NCBI RefSeq assembly: GCF_044923475.1 | Contig: NZ_CP137338.1 | Coordinates: 3,596,001-3,660,000 of the forward strand | Origin: JAAURS01 sp044923475 | GTDB lineage: Bacteria; Cyanobacteriota; Cyanobacteriia; Thermosynechococcales; Thermosynechococcaceae | DNA length: 64,000 nucleotides | Direction: 5' to 3' | Part shown: one piece after another, positions 52,620 to 61,404 of the stretch | Layout: every line of letters begins with the position of its first letter | Position numbering within the stretch: position 1 is the first letter of the stretch | Translations under genes and position numbers: made by a program | The notes under the pieces: generated by a model | Told to the model about the DNA's origin: nothing | Database searches by the model: none | Seen by the model: the letters and a program-made list of their open reading frames with translations, nothing else

Positions 52620-53657
52620 TCAAGCATGACTGACCGCCGTTTCCCGTTCGGGGTTGTATTCTCCCAAGGCCGCAGCGCTATTCAACTGAACGCGATGTAA
52701 AAGTACCTTTTGGGCCGCAGCGACATTAGCCTCCTGTCCCATCCAGGTTTGCATTGCAGCTTGCTGAAGCGCGCGACCGTAGGAGAAGGTCAAAGTCCAA
52801 GGCAATTGACCCTTGAATTGCTGATTCATGGCGTTGAGGTGAGCCGTTGCCAGTTCGTCGCTCTGTCCGCCGGAGAGAAAAGCACAGCCGGGAACGGAAG
52901 CCGGAACCCGATCGCGCAGGCATTGCACCGTCGCCCGCGCCACTTCTTCTACGCTAGCCTGCTGGGGACAATCCACACCTGCAATGACCATGCTGGGTTT
53001 CAAAACGATTCGATCCAGGTGGATGCCGTATAGGTAAAGGCGATCGAATACGGCGTGCAGGACTTGGTGGTGCACCGCTAAGCTTCGAGCGATCGCGTGT
53101 CCTCCATCCATCAGCACTTCCGGTTCGACGATGGGAACCAACCCGCCTTCTTGGCAGAGGGCAGCATACCGCGCCAGGGCATCGGCATTGGCTTCAATGC
53201 AGTGCCGCGAGGGAATGGTATTGCCAATCGTAATGACGGCACGCCACTTCGCAAAGCGAGCGCCGAGGCCGTAATACTCGGCAATGCGATCGCGCAGTCC
53301 GTCCAGTCCCTCGGTCACGAGTTCGTCAGGGGCACCCGCTAGGGGTTTTGCGCCTGCGTCTAGCTTGATACCTGGGATAATTCCAGCCTCGGCCAGTACC
53401 GTCGGAAACGGCACGCCAGCTTCGGTCGATTGGCGGATGGTTTCATCAAACAAAATCGCGCCGCTGAGAAATTTGCCAATGCCCGGTGCCGTAAAGAGCA
53501 TTTCGCGATAAGCGCGCCGCATTTCTACCGTTTGGGGGATGCCCAACTTCTGAAAACGTTTGTTAGCCGTTCCAAAACTTTCATCGGCGGCTAAAATACC
53601 TTTGCCTGGTGCGACCATTGCCTGAGCCGTTGCTTTCAGTTCTTCTGTAAACGTCAT
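52620..53657 (-). CDS. Class I fructose-bisphosphate aldolase
   Basis: 345 residues. Schiff-base aldolase splitting fructose 1,6-bisphosphate in glycolysis and acting in reverse in the Calvin cycle. Marks: GKGILAADESFGTANKRF, KWRAVI, VPIVEPEVLMDG, and the Schiff-base lysine in DRIVLKPSMV. This is the eukaryote-like class I form found in many cyanobacteria beside a class II enzyme. The ISAzo13-type element sits 53 bp upstream of its ATG, so its promoter may have been altered. Confidence 0.95.
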   Translation of the reverse strand: MTFTEELKATAQAMVAPGKGILAADESFGTANKRFQKLGIPQTVEMRRAYREMLFTAPGIGKFLSGAILFDETIRQSTEAGVPFPTVLAEAGIIPGIKLDAGAKPLAGAPDELVTEGLDGLRDRIAEYYGLGARFAKWRAVITIGNTIPSRHCIEANADALARYAALCQEGGLVPIVEPEVLMDGGHAIARSLAVHHQVLHAVFDRLYLYGIHLDRIVLKPSMVIAGVDCPQQASVEEVARATVQCLRDRVPASVPGCAFLSGGQSDELATAHLNAMNQQFKGQLPWTLTFSYGRALQQAAMQTWMGQEANVAAAQKVLLHRVQLNSAAALGEYNPERETAVSHA

Positions 53658-53784
53658 GACAGCGCCTTCCTAAAGAATGAATGGTTCGGAGAGCCCGATA
53701 ACTTTACTAAGGATCGAGGATTAAATAACCTCCAGAATATAGGAAGCGTGATAGCTTGAAGATCCTTTCCTTATCTGTTTTTAG

Positions 53785-54363
53785 ATGAATCCCTACCCCT
53801 TCGCTATTGAGCAGCAAATGCAACGGCTTTACAAGTCCTTAAATCAAAAGGATCGTCGTCGTTATGGGGCCATCGAAGCTGCGAAACTGGGATGGGGTGG
53901 AATATCGTACATTAGCGCTCTGTTTGGGTGTGATTATTACACGATTCGATTGGGGCTATCAGAGTTAGATGATTTAGTGGCCATGAATCAGGCGGGGATT
54001 CGGGCAAAAGGCGGGGGACGCAAATCAGCCTTTGAGACCGTCGAGGGACTGGATGAAGTCTTTATTGAGGGGCTAGAGGCGCACACCGCAGGGTCGCCGA
54101 TGGATGAGGGGCAGAAATGGACAAATCTCAAGCGTCAAGAGATTGCTCAGTTGATCGAAGTTGACGGAAAAGCCATCAGCGTTACCCTCGTTGACCAATT
54201 GCTTAAAAAGCATCATTATCGCAAACGCAAAGCTCAGAAACGACTGTCTACAGGAGAAACCGCCCATCGTAACGAACAGTTTGAAAACATCAGGAATCTT
54301 AGAAAAACCTATCAAGACTCAGGTCATCCGGTTTTAAGCATGGACACTAAAAAAAAGAGTTGA
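53785..54363 (+). CDS. ISAzo13-family transposase, N-terminal frame
   Basis: 192 residues. Contains the helix-turn-helix part (YGAIEAAKLGWGGISYIS), GGRKSAFE and ends in SMDTKKKS. The last in-frame codons are the slip site; shifting back by one base gives DTKKKELIGLLYREG, matching the family's DTKKKE motif, and continues into the second frame. Thus this is the first half of one transposase, not a pseudogene. Confidence 0.9.
   Translation: MNPYPFAIEQQMQRLYKSLNQKDRRRYGAIEAAKLGWGGISYISALFGCDYYTIRLGLSELDDLVAMNQAGIRAKGGGRKSAFETVEGLDEVFIEGLEAHTAGSPMDEGQKWTNLKRQEIAQLIEVDGKAISVTLVDQLLKKHHYRKRKAQKRLSTGETAHRNEQFENIRNLRKTYQDSGHPVLSMDTKKKS
54349..54357 (+). promoter_or_regulatory. A8-G programmed -1 frameshift site of the ISAzo13-type element
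   Basis: Eight A followed by G at the junction of the two transposase frames; sequence identical to the slip site in the IS1 element at 30714. A -1 shift yields the conserved DTKKKE motif. Confidence 0.8.
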
Positions 54364-54989
54364 TTGGACTCCTGTATCGAGAGGGTCGTTTGTATACCCA
54401 ACAAGAGATTCAGGTGCTTGACCATGATTGGCCATCCCTGGCAGAGGGGGTTGCCATTCCCCATGGACTATACGACTTAGACCTGAACATCGGCTATGTG
54501 CAGATTGGGGTCAGTCATGACACGGGAGAGTTTGCCTGTGACTCGATTCGCTACTGGTGGAATCATTACGGTTCCATGGAGTATCCGAAGGCCAGTTCTA
54601 TTTTGATCCTCTGTGATGGAGGCGGGTCTAACAGTTCACGCCACTATCTGTTTAAGCAAGATTTACAGACATTGGTCAATGAATTGGGGATTGAGATTCG
54701 CATTGCCCACTATCCACCGTATACCTCAAAACACAATCCCATTGAGCATCGTCTGTTCCCTCATCTGACACGGGTGTGTGAAGGTGTCATTTTTGAGTCG
54801 GTGGAAACTGTTAAAGATTTGATGGGTAAAGCCAAGACGAAAACGGGTCTGAAGGTCTTGGCGACGGTATTAGATAAGGTGTATCAAACGGGGCGAAAAG
54901 TCACCCAGGCGTTTAAGGAATCAATGGAAATCGTTTTTGATGCTTACCTGCCAAAATGGAATTACACCGCCAAGCCTCAAAAAGCTTAA
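54360..54989 (+). CDS. ISAzo13-family transposase, C-terminal catalytic frame
   Basis: 209 codons in the -1 frame. Carries the remaining catalytic core with LILCDGGGSNSSRHY (second Asp) and HNPIEHRLF (Glu), plus the C-terminal helical domain. Its own start would be a TTG without ribosome site, so it is made as a fusion with the preceding frame. The stop codon overlaps the right terminal repeat. Confidence 0.9.
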   Translation: MIGLLYREGRLYTQQEIQVLDHDWPSLAEGVAIPHGLYDLDLNIGYVQIGVSHDTGEFACDSIRYWWNHYGSMEYPKASSILILCDGGGSNSSRHYLFKQDLQTLVNELGIEIRIAHYPPYTSKHNPIEHRLFPHLTRVCEGVIFESVETVKDLMGKAKTKTGLKVLATVLDKVYQTGRKVTQAFKESMEIVFDAYLPKWNYTAKPQKA

Positions 54990-55030
54990 TTCTGGAGGTT
55001 ATTTAATCCACGATCCTAAGACATAGAGGG

Positions 55031-55669
55031 TTAGGTGCCCGGAAGTGCCAAAAGTCTGGCATTGAGATGCGCGCGATCGCCCAGTCGCTCTAACAGCGGA
55101 CCGTGGGTTCCAAACCGCACGACGCTAACCGAACCGACGAGGGTATTGATGCGATCGCGGTATCGCCCCAGATCGATCCCCAGCAGCGCGCAAAGGATGA
55201 TGCGAATGGTGGCCTTATGGGAGACAACCAACACGTTGCCCGCTTTATACATCTCCTCAATTTCGGCAATGACAAGGGAAGCCCGGCTGGCAAGCTGGAC
55301 CGCCGTTTCGCCCCCCGTAGGCGGGTTCCAAGCAGGTTCGGCCAGCCAGCGCATGTAATCGTCAGCGTGTCGCTCTTTGACAAATGCTTCCGTTTGCCCT
55401 TCCCATTCACCATAGCGAATTTCTTTTAATCCCTCTCGCAACTGCATCTCCAATCCGATGGCCTGACAGAGGGGCGTTGCCGTGGCGATCGTGCGCTTCA
55501 TGGGGCTGACGTAAACCGCATTCCAGTCAAGCGCGCGATATGCTTCTGCAAACGCTTTTGCCATTTGGACGCCATCGTCCGTCAACTCGGGGTCGAGATC
55601 GCCGCAGTAGCCTCCCGTTTTGCTGTAAACCGTTTCTCCGTGGCGGAGAAGATAAAGTGTGAGGCTCAT
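55031..55669 (-). CDS. Histidine phosphatase family protein (phosphoglycerate-mutase-like)
   Basis: 212 residues from ATG 55669 (TTG two codons upstream). The branch-1 histidine phosphatase motif LRHGET near the N-terminus, SPMKRT, the GEWEG segment and VVSHKATIR give the catalytic histidines, arginines and glutamate. Members include cofactor-dependent phosphoglycerate mutases and small phosphatases; the length (about 210) suggests a GpmB/CobC-like phosphatase. Located 14 bp beyond the right end of the ISAzo13-type element. Confidence 0.9.
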   Translation of the reverse strand: MSLTLYLLRHGETVYSKTGGYCGDLDPELTDDGVQMAKAFAEAYRALDWNAVYVSPMKRTIATATPLCQAIGLEMQLREGLKEIRYGEWEGQTEAFVKERHADDYMRWLAEPAWNPPTGGETAVQLASRASLVIAEIEEMYKAGNVLVVSHKATIRIILCALLGIDLGRYRDRINTLVGSVSVVRFGTHGPLLERLGDRAHLNARLLALPGT

Positions 55670-55855
55670 GGACAAGCTTTCCTCGTTTTGGAATACTGCT
55701 ATCGCTGAGGGCTGTTCTTCATGATAGCGGGCCTGACCTCAGGCTCAATGTCGTTTATCTGTCGAGAACGACGGGATCGAGCAGCTTAACGAGATCGCGA
55801 TCGGGATCGAGTAACCGCGCTACAACTCAAATCGGATCGGTGTAGTAGGATTGGC

Positions 55856-56539
55856 ATGATCCACCAAAGCGCAGTTATTCTTGAATTTATGAATCCAATC
55901 TCCCCTACAGACCTATTAGATGCTCTTACTTGGCGTTACGCCACCAAAAAATTCGACCCGACCAAGACGATCGCCTCCGAAACTTGGTCTGCTTTGGAAG
56001 AATCTCTCATTCTCACGCCTTCCTCCTACGGCTTGCAGCCCTGGAAGTTCTTGGTCGTCACCGATCCAGAGCTGAAACAGCAGCTCCAGCCCTTGTCCTG
56101 GAACCAAGCCCAGGTCGCAGACTGCTCCCACTACGTCGTCTTCACGATCAAGAAAAACCTCACTGCTGCCGATGTCGATCGATTCGTGGCGCGCACTGCC
56201 GAAGTGCGGGGGGTTCCGGTCGAATCTATCGCTGGCTATCGCGGCATGATGGTGAGCGATGTGGTGCACGGTGCCCGCAGTTTTAACGTCAACGAATGGG
56301 CGACCCGACAGACCTACATTGCCCTGGGCAACTTTATGACCAGCGCCGCGCTCTTAGGAATCGATACTTGCCCCATGGAAGGGATCGAGCCAGTGAAGTA
56401 CGATAAGCTGCTGAACCTGTCTGAAGCAGGCTATGCCACGGTAGTAGCCTGTGCCGCTGGGTACCGCGCCGAAGACGATAAATATGCGGAACTGGCCAAG
56501 GTCAGGTTTGCAAAATCTGAGGTTGTCGAAGTCCGCTAA
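55856..56539 (+). CDS. Nitroreductase-family NAD(P)H-dependent oxidoreductase
   Basis: 227 residues from ATG 55856, with AGGA 5 bases upstream; a second ATG 11 codons later (MNPISPTDLLDALTWRYATK) also begins a plausible protein. FMN-binding NfsB-type fold: RYATKKFD, LTPSSYGLQPWKFLVV, TRQTYIALGNFM and GIDTCPMEG. Reduces nitro-aromatics or quinones in tested homologs; native substrate unknown. Confidence 0.9.
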   Translation: MIHQSAVILEFMNPISPTDLLDALTWRYATKKFDPTKTIASETWSALEESLILTPSSYGLQPWKFLVVTDPELKQQLQPLSWNQAQVADCSHYVVFTIKKNLTAADVDRFVARTAEVRGVPVESIAGYRGMMVSDVVHGARSFNVNEWATRQTYIALGNFMTSAALLGIDTCPMEGIEPVKYDKLLNLSEAGYATVVACAAGYRAEDDKYAELAKVRFAKSEVVEVR

Positions 56540-56689
56540 ATCGCGGCTCTTGAGGGGCAGACCCGATCTCCCGTAATCCCTATCGCCGATAACGCGATGG
56601 GGATTATTTCGTTGAGAAATATTGAGTTGTCCTCTGCGGGGAGACCACATTGTATTAAATTCGAGGGTCAAACGCGATAGAGAACAAAA

Positions 56690-58300
56690 ATGGCTCATAC
56701 TCCGCTATTTCGGAAGTTGGTACGCGCCCTTCAAGAGGCTCGTCGCCTCAACCTACAAGCAGAAGGCAAACCGCTGCCCGTCCCAAAATCAAACCTGCGG
56801 TGGACCCGCCGCCGCTTCGTGCGATCGCTTACCTTAGCCAGCGCTTCTGCCCTCGCTAGCGGTTCGCTTACGCGGATGGGAGGAGCTTGGAGTAGAGAAA
56901 AGCAACCAGCGATCGCCATTATTGGAGCTGGGCTGGCTGGCTTAAATGCGGCCTATCGCCTCAAAAAAGCGGGTATCAAAGCCACCGTCTACGAAGCCAG
57001 TACTCGTCTAGGCGGGCGGGTTCGATCCGTCCGAGATGCCCTCGGACCCGGCCTGGTTTCAGATTTGGGCGGCACCTTCGTGAATACCGACCACGAAGAC
57101 ATGTTAGCGCTCGTCAAAGAATTTAATCTCAAGCTGTTCGATCGCAGTCAATACGCCAAGCAATTTTCCTTGCCAACCACCGCGTACTTTTTCAACGACA
57201 GACTGCAACCCGAAGCAGAAATAGCCGAGAAACTGCGCGCCCTTGCCAGCCAAATTGGCAACGATGCAGCCCTCCTCGATCGAGACTTCGAGAAATTTGC
57301 GCCTCAGTTCGACCGACTTTCCGTCGCGCAATATTTAGATCGACATGCCGATAAAATCCCCGAACCTTTGATTAGAAGGCTGATTGAAAATACCGTTCGC
57401 AGCGAATTTGGCGTCGAACCCAGCGAATGTTCCGCCCTTCAGTACGTCCAACTTTTGCCGACGGTTGAAGGACAAGCCGTCAATCTAGTCAGCGATAGCG
57501 ATGAAGCCTTTACAGTAGAGGGCGGCAGCGGCAAGATTATTGAGGGGTTGGCCGCTGCCCTACCAGGGCAAATTCAGACAAAAATGCAGTTAACCGGACT
57601 TCAGGCCAAGCGCAGCGGATTTCGACTGACCTTTGCCAACCAATCTGCGATCGAGGCAGATTACGTCATTATTGCAATTCCCTTCTCCATTTTGCGAACG
57701 GTCGATTTGCAAGTCGCGCTACCGCCGACGCTCAAACGCTTCATTGCAGAAGGCAATTTGGGCCGCAATGACAAATTATTTGCAGGTTTCTCTCAAAAAG
57801 TTTGGGAACGCAGCGGCGGCTTTACGGATGCAATCTGGACAGATCTGGGATTTACAGAGGCTTGGGACGATACCCAACGCCAAACAGATCGCAAAGAGGG
57901 TGCGTTAAATTTCTACTTTGGCGGAAACGAAGTCAAAGCATTGGAAACGGGCAGCACTCGGGCCGCAGGCCGACAGTTTCTCGAGCGCTTTGAAGCAGCG
58001 CTCCCTGGGGCTCAATCCGCATCTACGGGAAAATTTCTACGGACCCAATGGAGTAGCAACCCCTTGAGTAAAGGCGCGTATGCCAACTTTAGACCGGGCC
58101 AGCTAACTGCTTTTCAGGAATTTTTCTACGTGGAATCTGACGAGCCTTCAGAGCGCCAGGATGTACGAGTGGGCAACCTAATCTTTGCAGGGGAGCACCT
58201 GAGCGATGAATTCTACGGATATATGAATGGCGCGGCTCAGACCGGACGCTTGGCCGCTCGAGCCGTCCTGGATCGGATCGCACACCGCAAAGGAAGGTGA
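56690..58300 (+). CDS. Tat-exported flavin amine oxidase
   Basis: 536 residues. N-terminal TRRRFVRSLTLASASALASG (about 38-60) is a twin-arginine export signal. It is followed by the FAD dinucleotide motif IIGAGLAGLNAAYRLKKAG, the GG doublet LGGRVRS, GGTFVNTDHEDM, and a C-terminal FAD segment FAGEHLSDEFYGYMNGAAQTG. This is the flavin monoamine/L-amino-acid oxidase family, here in the periplasm or thylakoid lumen after folding with FAD. Expected products are imino acid or aldehyde, ammonia and H2O2. Confidence 0.93.
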   Translation: MAHTPLFRKLVRALQEARRLNLQAEGKPLPVPKSNLRWTRRRFVRSLTLASASALASGSLTRMGGAWSREKQPAIAIIGAGLAGLNAAYRLKKAGIKATVYEASTRLGGRVRSVRDALGPGLVSDLGGTFVNTDHEDMLALVKEFNLKLFDRSQYAKQFSLPTTAYFFNDRLQPEAEIAEKLRALASQIGNDAALLDRDFEKFAPQFDRLSVAQYLDRHADKIPEPLIRRLIENTVRSEFGVEPSECSALQYVQLLPTVEGQAVNLVSDSDEAFTVEGGSGKIIEGLAAALPGQIQTKMQLTGLQAKRSGFRLTFANQSAIEADYVIIAIPFSILRTVDLQVALPPTLKRFIAEGNLGRNDKLFAGFSQKVWERSGGFTDAIWTDLGFTEAWDDTQRQTDRKEGALNFYFGGNEVKALETGSTRAAGRQFLERFEAALPGAQSASTGKFLRTQWSSNPLSKGAYANFRPGQLTAFQEFFYVESDEPSERQDVRVGNLIFAGEHLSDEFYGYMNGAAQTGRLAARAVLDRIAHRKGR

Positions 58301-58392
58301 TTCGGCAAGCTATAAGGGTCTAGCACTTGTATCGCATTCCCAAAGACTCGCCACCGAGTTTAATGAGTAAATATAGATAAATGTGGCTAATA

Positions 58393-58668
58393 TTACTGAA
58401 TTCTCAAAGCAACGATGCCGATCAGTACGATTGCCCCCAGCGATCGCCGGAAGTAGTTTACGCCATCAAATAGTTCCATCCAGGCCCAAGCGAACAAGGC
58501 ACCCAATGAAATAGCATCTAAAGCGGTATAGACATTGCCGCTTGTAAAAACGAATTCTTTGAGTAAGGTCGATCCTACCCCCACTAAAAGGGGTAGATTT
58601 GGAGGCTGAACGATAATAAAATTGCCTTCGCCATCTCGGAAAGTTTTATCGAACAAACTAGCTTGCAT
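58393..58668 (-). CDS. Small unknown membrane protein
   Basis: 91 residues. Hydrophilic start (MQASLFDKTFRDGEGNFIIV) then two hydrophobic segments at about 45-62 and 72-88. YYxxDGxNYFRRSLGA-like wording before the last helix (DGVNYFRRSLG) is conserved-looking. Not recognised. It is on the strand opposite to its neighbours. Confidence 0.55.
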   Translation of the reverse strand: MQASLFDKTFRDGEGNFIIVQPPNLPLLVGVGSTLLKEFVFTSGNVYTALDAISLGALFAWAWMELFDGVNYFRRSLGAIVLIGIVALRIQ

Positions 58669-58674
58669 GACTTG

Positions 58675-58838
58675 ATTACCGATTTACTTGTCAAGAGCAT
58701 ACTTTGCAAGACCTGCGCGGTTTTCATCCATTGGTCGTAATCCCCTCAACCGTTGAGGAAGATTTATCTCAACTGCAAAGTAAGTGGATCGCGGCTTTAG
58801 AACGGACTGTCTGGGATTGTGAGAAAATAGAGTTATAA
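58675..58838 (+). pseudogene. Possible truncated coding remnant
   Basis: From a stop codon at about 58677 the plus strand is open for over 50 codons to TAA at 58838, ending ...LQSKWIAALERTVWDCEKIEL, with amphipathic helical character and codon use like the neighbours. No ATG is in the frame; TTG at 58705 is the only start. It may be the tail of a lost gene or chance. Confidence 0.2.
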
Positions 58839-58854
58839 ATTAATTGATATCTTC

Positions 58855-59016
58855 ATGACTATCATTCGCGTGCTGGTTGCCATTTTCTTGCCGCCCCTTG
58901 CAGTTTTTCTAACGGTTGGGATCGGACTGCCTTTTTGGATAAATCTTGCCCTTACTTTTCTGGGCTACATTCCGGGAATCGTTCACGCCATTTGGGTGAT
59001 TGCCAAACGCAGCTAG
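58855..59016 (+). CDS. Pmp3/YqaE-family small membrane protein (UPF0057)
   Basis: 53 residues: MTIIRVLVAIFLPPLAVFLT then a second hydrophobic segment with FLGYIPGIVHAIWVI and the C-terminal KRS. The FLPPLAVFL...LTFLGYIPGIVHA pattern is diagnostic of the proteolipid Pmp3/YqaE family, two-helix membrane proteins linked to salt or cold stress. No strong ribosome site is seen. Confidence 0.88.
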   Translation: MTIIRVLVAIFLPPLAVFLTVGIGLPFWINLALTFLGYIPGIVHAIWVIAKRS

Positions 59017-59123
59017 GTCGCCTCCCAACCATCAGTCTCTCTTTCCTGCGATCGCCCCCCGCTTCGATCTCATTCCAGTGGCCGCGCTAAGTTTTTTAAA
59101 ACCTCTACAAGCGCTGCGACCGT

Positions 59124-60404
59124 TTATTTCGCAGCCGAAACTTTATCTGTCACTTCGATCTTGCCATCGCTGCCGACCTTCCAAACATCGTAAGTTCCAG
59201 ACACATCCCCATTCTCGTCAATGTCTACATTGCCGCTGGCACCTTGATAGTTAATCTTTTTGCCAGCTTTGAGTAGCGCAAGACCTTGGCAAACGTCTGT
59301 AACTTCCTCTCCAGGACCGCCGGACACGTTTCGAAGTTCCTTAGAGATTGCTTCACCTGTATTTGACTTGGCAGCCTGTGCTGCTAAGATCAACAGCGCG
59401 CCTGCATCCCAAGTTTGCGGAACGTAGGCCCCTGGCAAAGTATTATTCTTCGTCTTCCATAGCTGAGTTAGGGCGTTCAGCGCTTTCCCATCTGCACCAG
59501 GGGCCGTACCAATAGCACCCTCGATGATGAATCTGCCCGCTGTCGTCTTCCCCACCTGCCGCGCGAAATCATCGGACTTTACTCCGTCCGCAAGCAAAAG
59601 CTGTACGTTTTGGGTTAGCCCCATTTCATAGGCTGCTTTGAGAAACAAACTGCCCGATTCGGCGTAGAGCACGGCTGCCACGCCATCGGGCTTTCCCTTA
59701 AACGTCGCTGCGGCCTCGGTATTGAAGGAGACCGTTCTAGGATCGTAGCGAGTCGGCTTTTGCTCGTTGACGACAATGCCCCCAAGTTGCTTGAACGTGG
59801 CGACAAATGCTTTCTCAAACTCTACGCCATAGTCATTATTAATCGCCACGGTAGATACGCGCTTGAGCCCTTTATCGCGAGCCAGCTTTGCTAGGGCGCG
59901 GGCCTGATAGGTGTCGGATGGGGCAGTTCTGGCCCAAAATCCTTTGAAGTCTCCTTTTTTAGCCCGCTCGGTAAAGATCGAGCTGGTACTTGCGGGAGAT
60001 ACCATCATAATTTTATTGCGAACGGCAATATCCACCGCTGCCTGGGAAACGCTGCTGGCAAACCCGCCTACGACTGCTGAAACGCGATCGACCTCTGCCA
60101 GCTTGGTCATGGCAGCATTTCCTTTGTTCGGATCGGTTTCGTCATCGGCAGACACGAGTTCGACGGGTTTGCCGTTCGCGCCGCCGCATCGATTGACGCG
60201 ATCGACCAGCAGCGGTAGGGTTGGCGCAATGAGTTGCCCCATGGGCGCTAGGTCCCCCGTAACGGGAAACAACGTCCCTATCTTCAACCCTTCATCTGAG
60301 GAACTGTTCGGATCGGACCGACCGCAGGCCCCCAGAAGCGCGATTCCAGCTAAAGCAACAGCTTTTTGGAAATCGAGGATGAATTTGGATTTTTGATGAG
60401 TCAT
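59124..60404 (-). CDS. Branched-chain amino-acid-type ABC transporter substrate-binding lipoprotein
   Basis: 426 residues from ATG 60404, which gives a well-formed lipoprotein signal MTHQKSKFILDFQKAVALAG ending in the lipobox LLGAC; an ATG at 60443 would add 13 residues. The periplasmic-binding type 1 fold (Peripla_BP_6/LivJ-like) begins GTLFPVTGDLAPMG and contains SPASTSSIFT and NDYGVEF. Such proteins deliver amino acids or urea-like solutes to an ABC permease; no permease gene is adjacent, so it is an orphan receptor or works with a distant system. Confidence 0.9.
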   Translation of the reverse strand: MTHQKSKFILDFQKAVALAGIALLGACGRSDPNSSSDEGLKIGTLFPVTGDLAPMGQLIAPTLPLLVDRVNRCGGANGKPVELVSADDETDPNKGNAAMTKLAEVDRVSAVVGGFASSVSQAAVDIAVRNKIMMVSPASTSSIFTERAKKGDFKGFWARTAPSDTYQARALAKLARDKGLKRVSTVAINNDYGVEFEKAFVATFKQLGGIVVNEQKPTRYDPRTVSFNTEAAATFKGKPDGVAAVLYAESGSLFLKAAYEMGLTQNVQLLLADGVKSDDFARQVGKTTAGRFIIEGAIGTAPGADGKALNALTQLWKTKNNTLPGAYVPQTWDAGALLILAAQAAKSNTGEAISKELRNVSGGPGEEVTDVCQGLALLKAGKKINYQGASGNVDIDENGDVSGTYDVWKVGSDGKIEVTDKVSAAK

Positions 60405-60659
60405 AACAACCGGGAGAGGAACTGTTTGAGTACATTTATACATTCAATCGCGTTCTGAGAATCCTAAATGGATGCTTGCATCGATCGAGCGCGAGACGAT
60501 GCTTTACTCGGGGTATAGCGGGCATTTTGACTGTTGCCTTAAAATAGAGCTGTACCCACGGTGGCACCGCCTTCGCGCGGCTGTCATTGGCTGCTACAGA
60601 AGTAGAACTAATCTCACCATCGCGACCTCAAGCGCCATTTGTCATTCAAGGACTTACTC

Positions 60660-61355
60660 ATGTCCAAAGACCCTTCCGTAGAAGCAAAACTCAAGAAGAT
60701 GATGGCGCAGCTCGATCGTGAAAGCCATCCATTAAGATCTCAAACGAAAGAAACTCTCCCTCGCTCTCAGCCCAAAACCAGACAAGGACTTAAGTTTGGT
60801 TCTACCCATTGGAAGAGCAGATTTTTTATCCCCCTTGCCATTCTCTCGGTTCCCTGGACTCAGCACATTGTTAACACGCTATTTTTTGGGGGACGGTGGG
60901 ACTTCCCAATCTATCCCAGATCTGTTGAAGGAATCCCAGGTATCTTCCTATCGGCGTTTTCTCATGGAAGTTGGGGGCACCTGATCGGCAACACTATTGC
61001 GTTTGCTATTTTTAGTTGGTTGATTCTCGCTAAAAATGCGAGGGACTTCTGGATTACTTTTGCGATCGGGTGGCTGGGCGGCGGTTTGGCTTGCTGGCTG
61101 CTCGGACCTCAAGCCGTTCATGGATTGAGTGGAGTTGTATACACCTTGTTCGGTTATTTGTTGGTCATTGGCTGGCTGGAGAAGCGATTTCTTCCGCTGG
61201 CGCTCTCAGTCTTTGTCGCGGTCAACTTCAGTTACGTTGCCTGGGGAGTATTCCCGACGGATGCAAGAGTGGCTTGGTGGGGACATCTGCTCGGATTTTT
61301 GCTGGGTGTCTTTTCTGCCTATGGCGTTTATCGCGAACCAAAACGATCCGGCTGA
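60660..61355 (+). CDS. Rhomboid-family intramembrane serine protease
   Basis: 231 residues from ATG 60660, with AAGGA 8 bases upstream; the frame extends to a TTG. A soluble N-terminal 60 residues precede six membrane helices. FSHGSWGHLIGN is the helix 2 motif, the nucleophile serine lies in HGLSGVVYTLFGY, and the partner histidine in WWGHLLGFLLG. Cleaves membrane proteins within or near the bilayer. No substrate suggested by context. Confidence 0.88.
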   Translation: MSKDPSVEAKLKKMMAQLDRESHPLRSQTKETLPRSQPKTRQGLKFGSTHWKSRFFIPLAILSVPWTQHIVNTLFFGGRWDFPIYPRSVEGIPGIFLSAFSHGSWGHLIGNTIAFAIFSWLILAKNARDFWITFAIGWLGGGLACWLLGPQAVHGLSGVVYTLFGYLLVIGWLEKRFLPLALSVFVAVNFSYVAWGVFPTDARVAWWGHLLGFLLGVFSAYGVYREPKRSG

Positions 61356-61404
61356 GGAATTCTTAGGACATATCTTCTCGACAGAGTTCTTTTCCTGCAA
61401 TATC

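Larger units (their letters stand above)
53711..55016 (+). mobile_element. Insertion sequence, ISAzo13 family, with near-perfect terminal repeats
   Basis: 1306 bp. GGATCGAGGATTAAATAACC at the left end (continuing to about 53738) matches the reverse complement of the right end (from 54989) over 28 bases with one mismatch. The flanks carry TAA on both sides (53708-53710 and 55017-55019), a 3-bp target duplication fitting this family. The two frames inside make one transposase after a -1 shift. It lies between the aldolase and histidine phosphatase genes. Confidence 0.9.

Noticed and set aside
53785..54989. Broken transposase pseudogene
   Set aside because: The two frames join at A8-G with a -1 shift that restores the family motif DTKKKE, so programmed frameshifting is the simpler reading.
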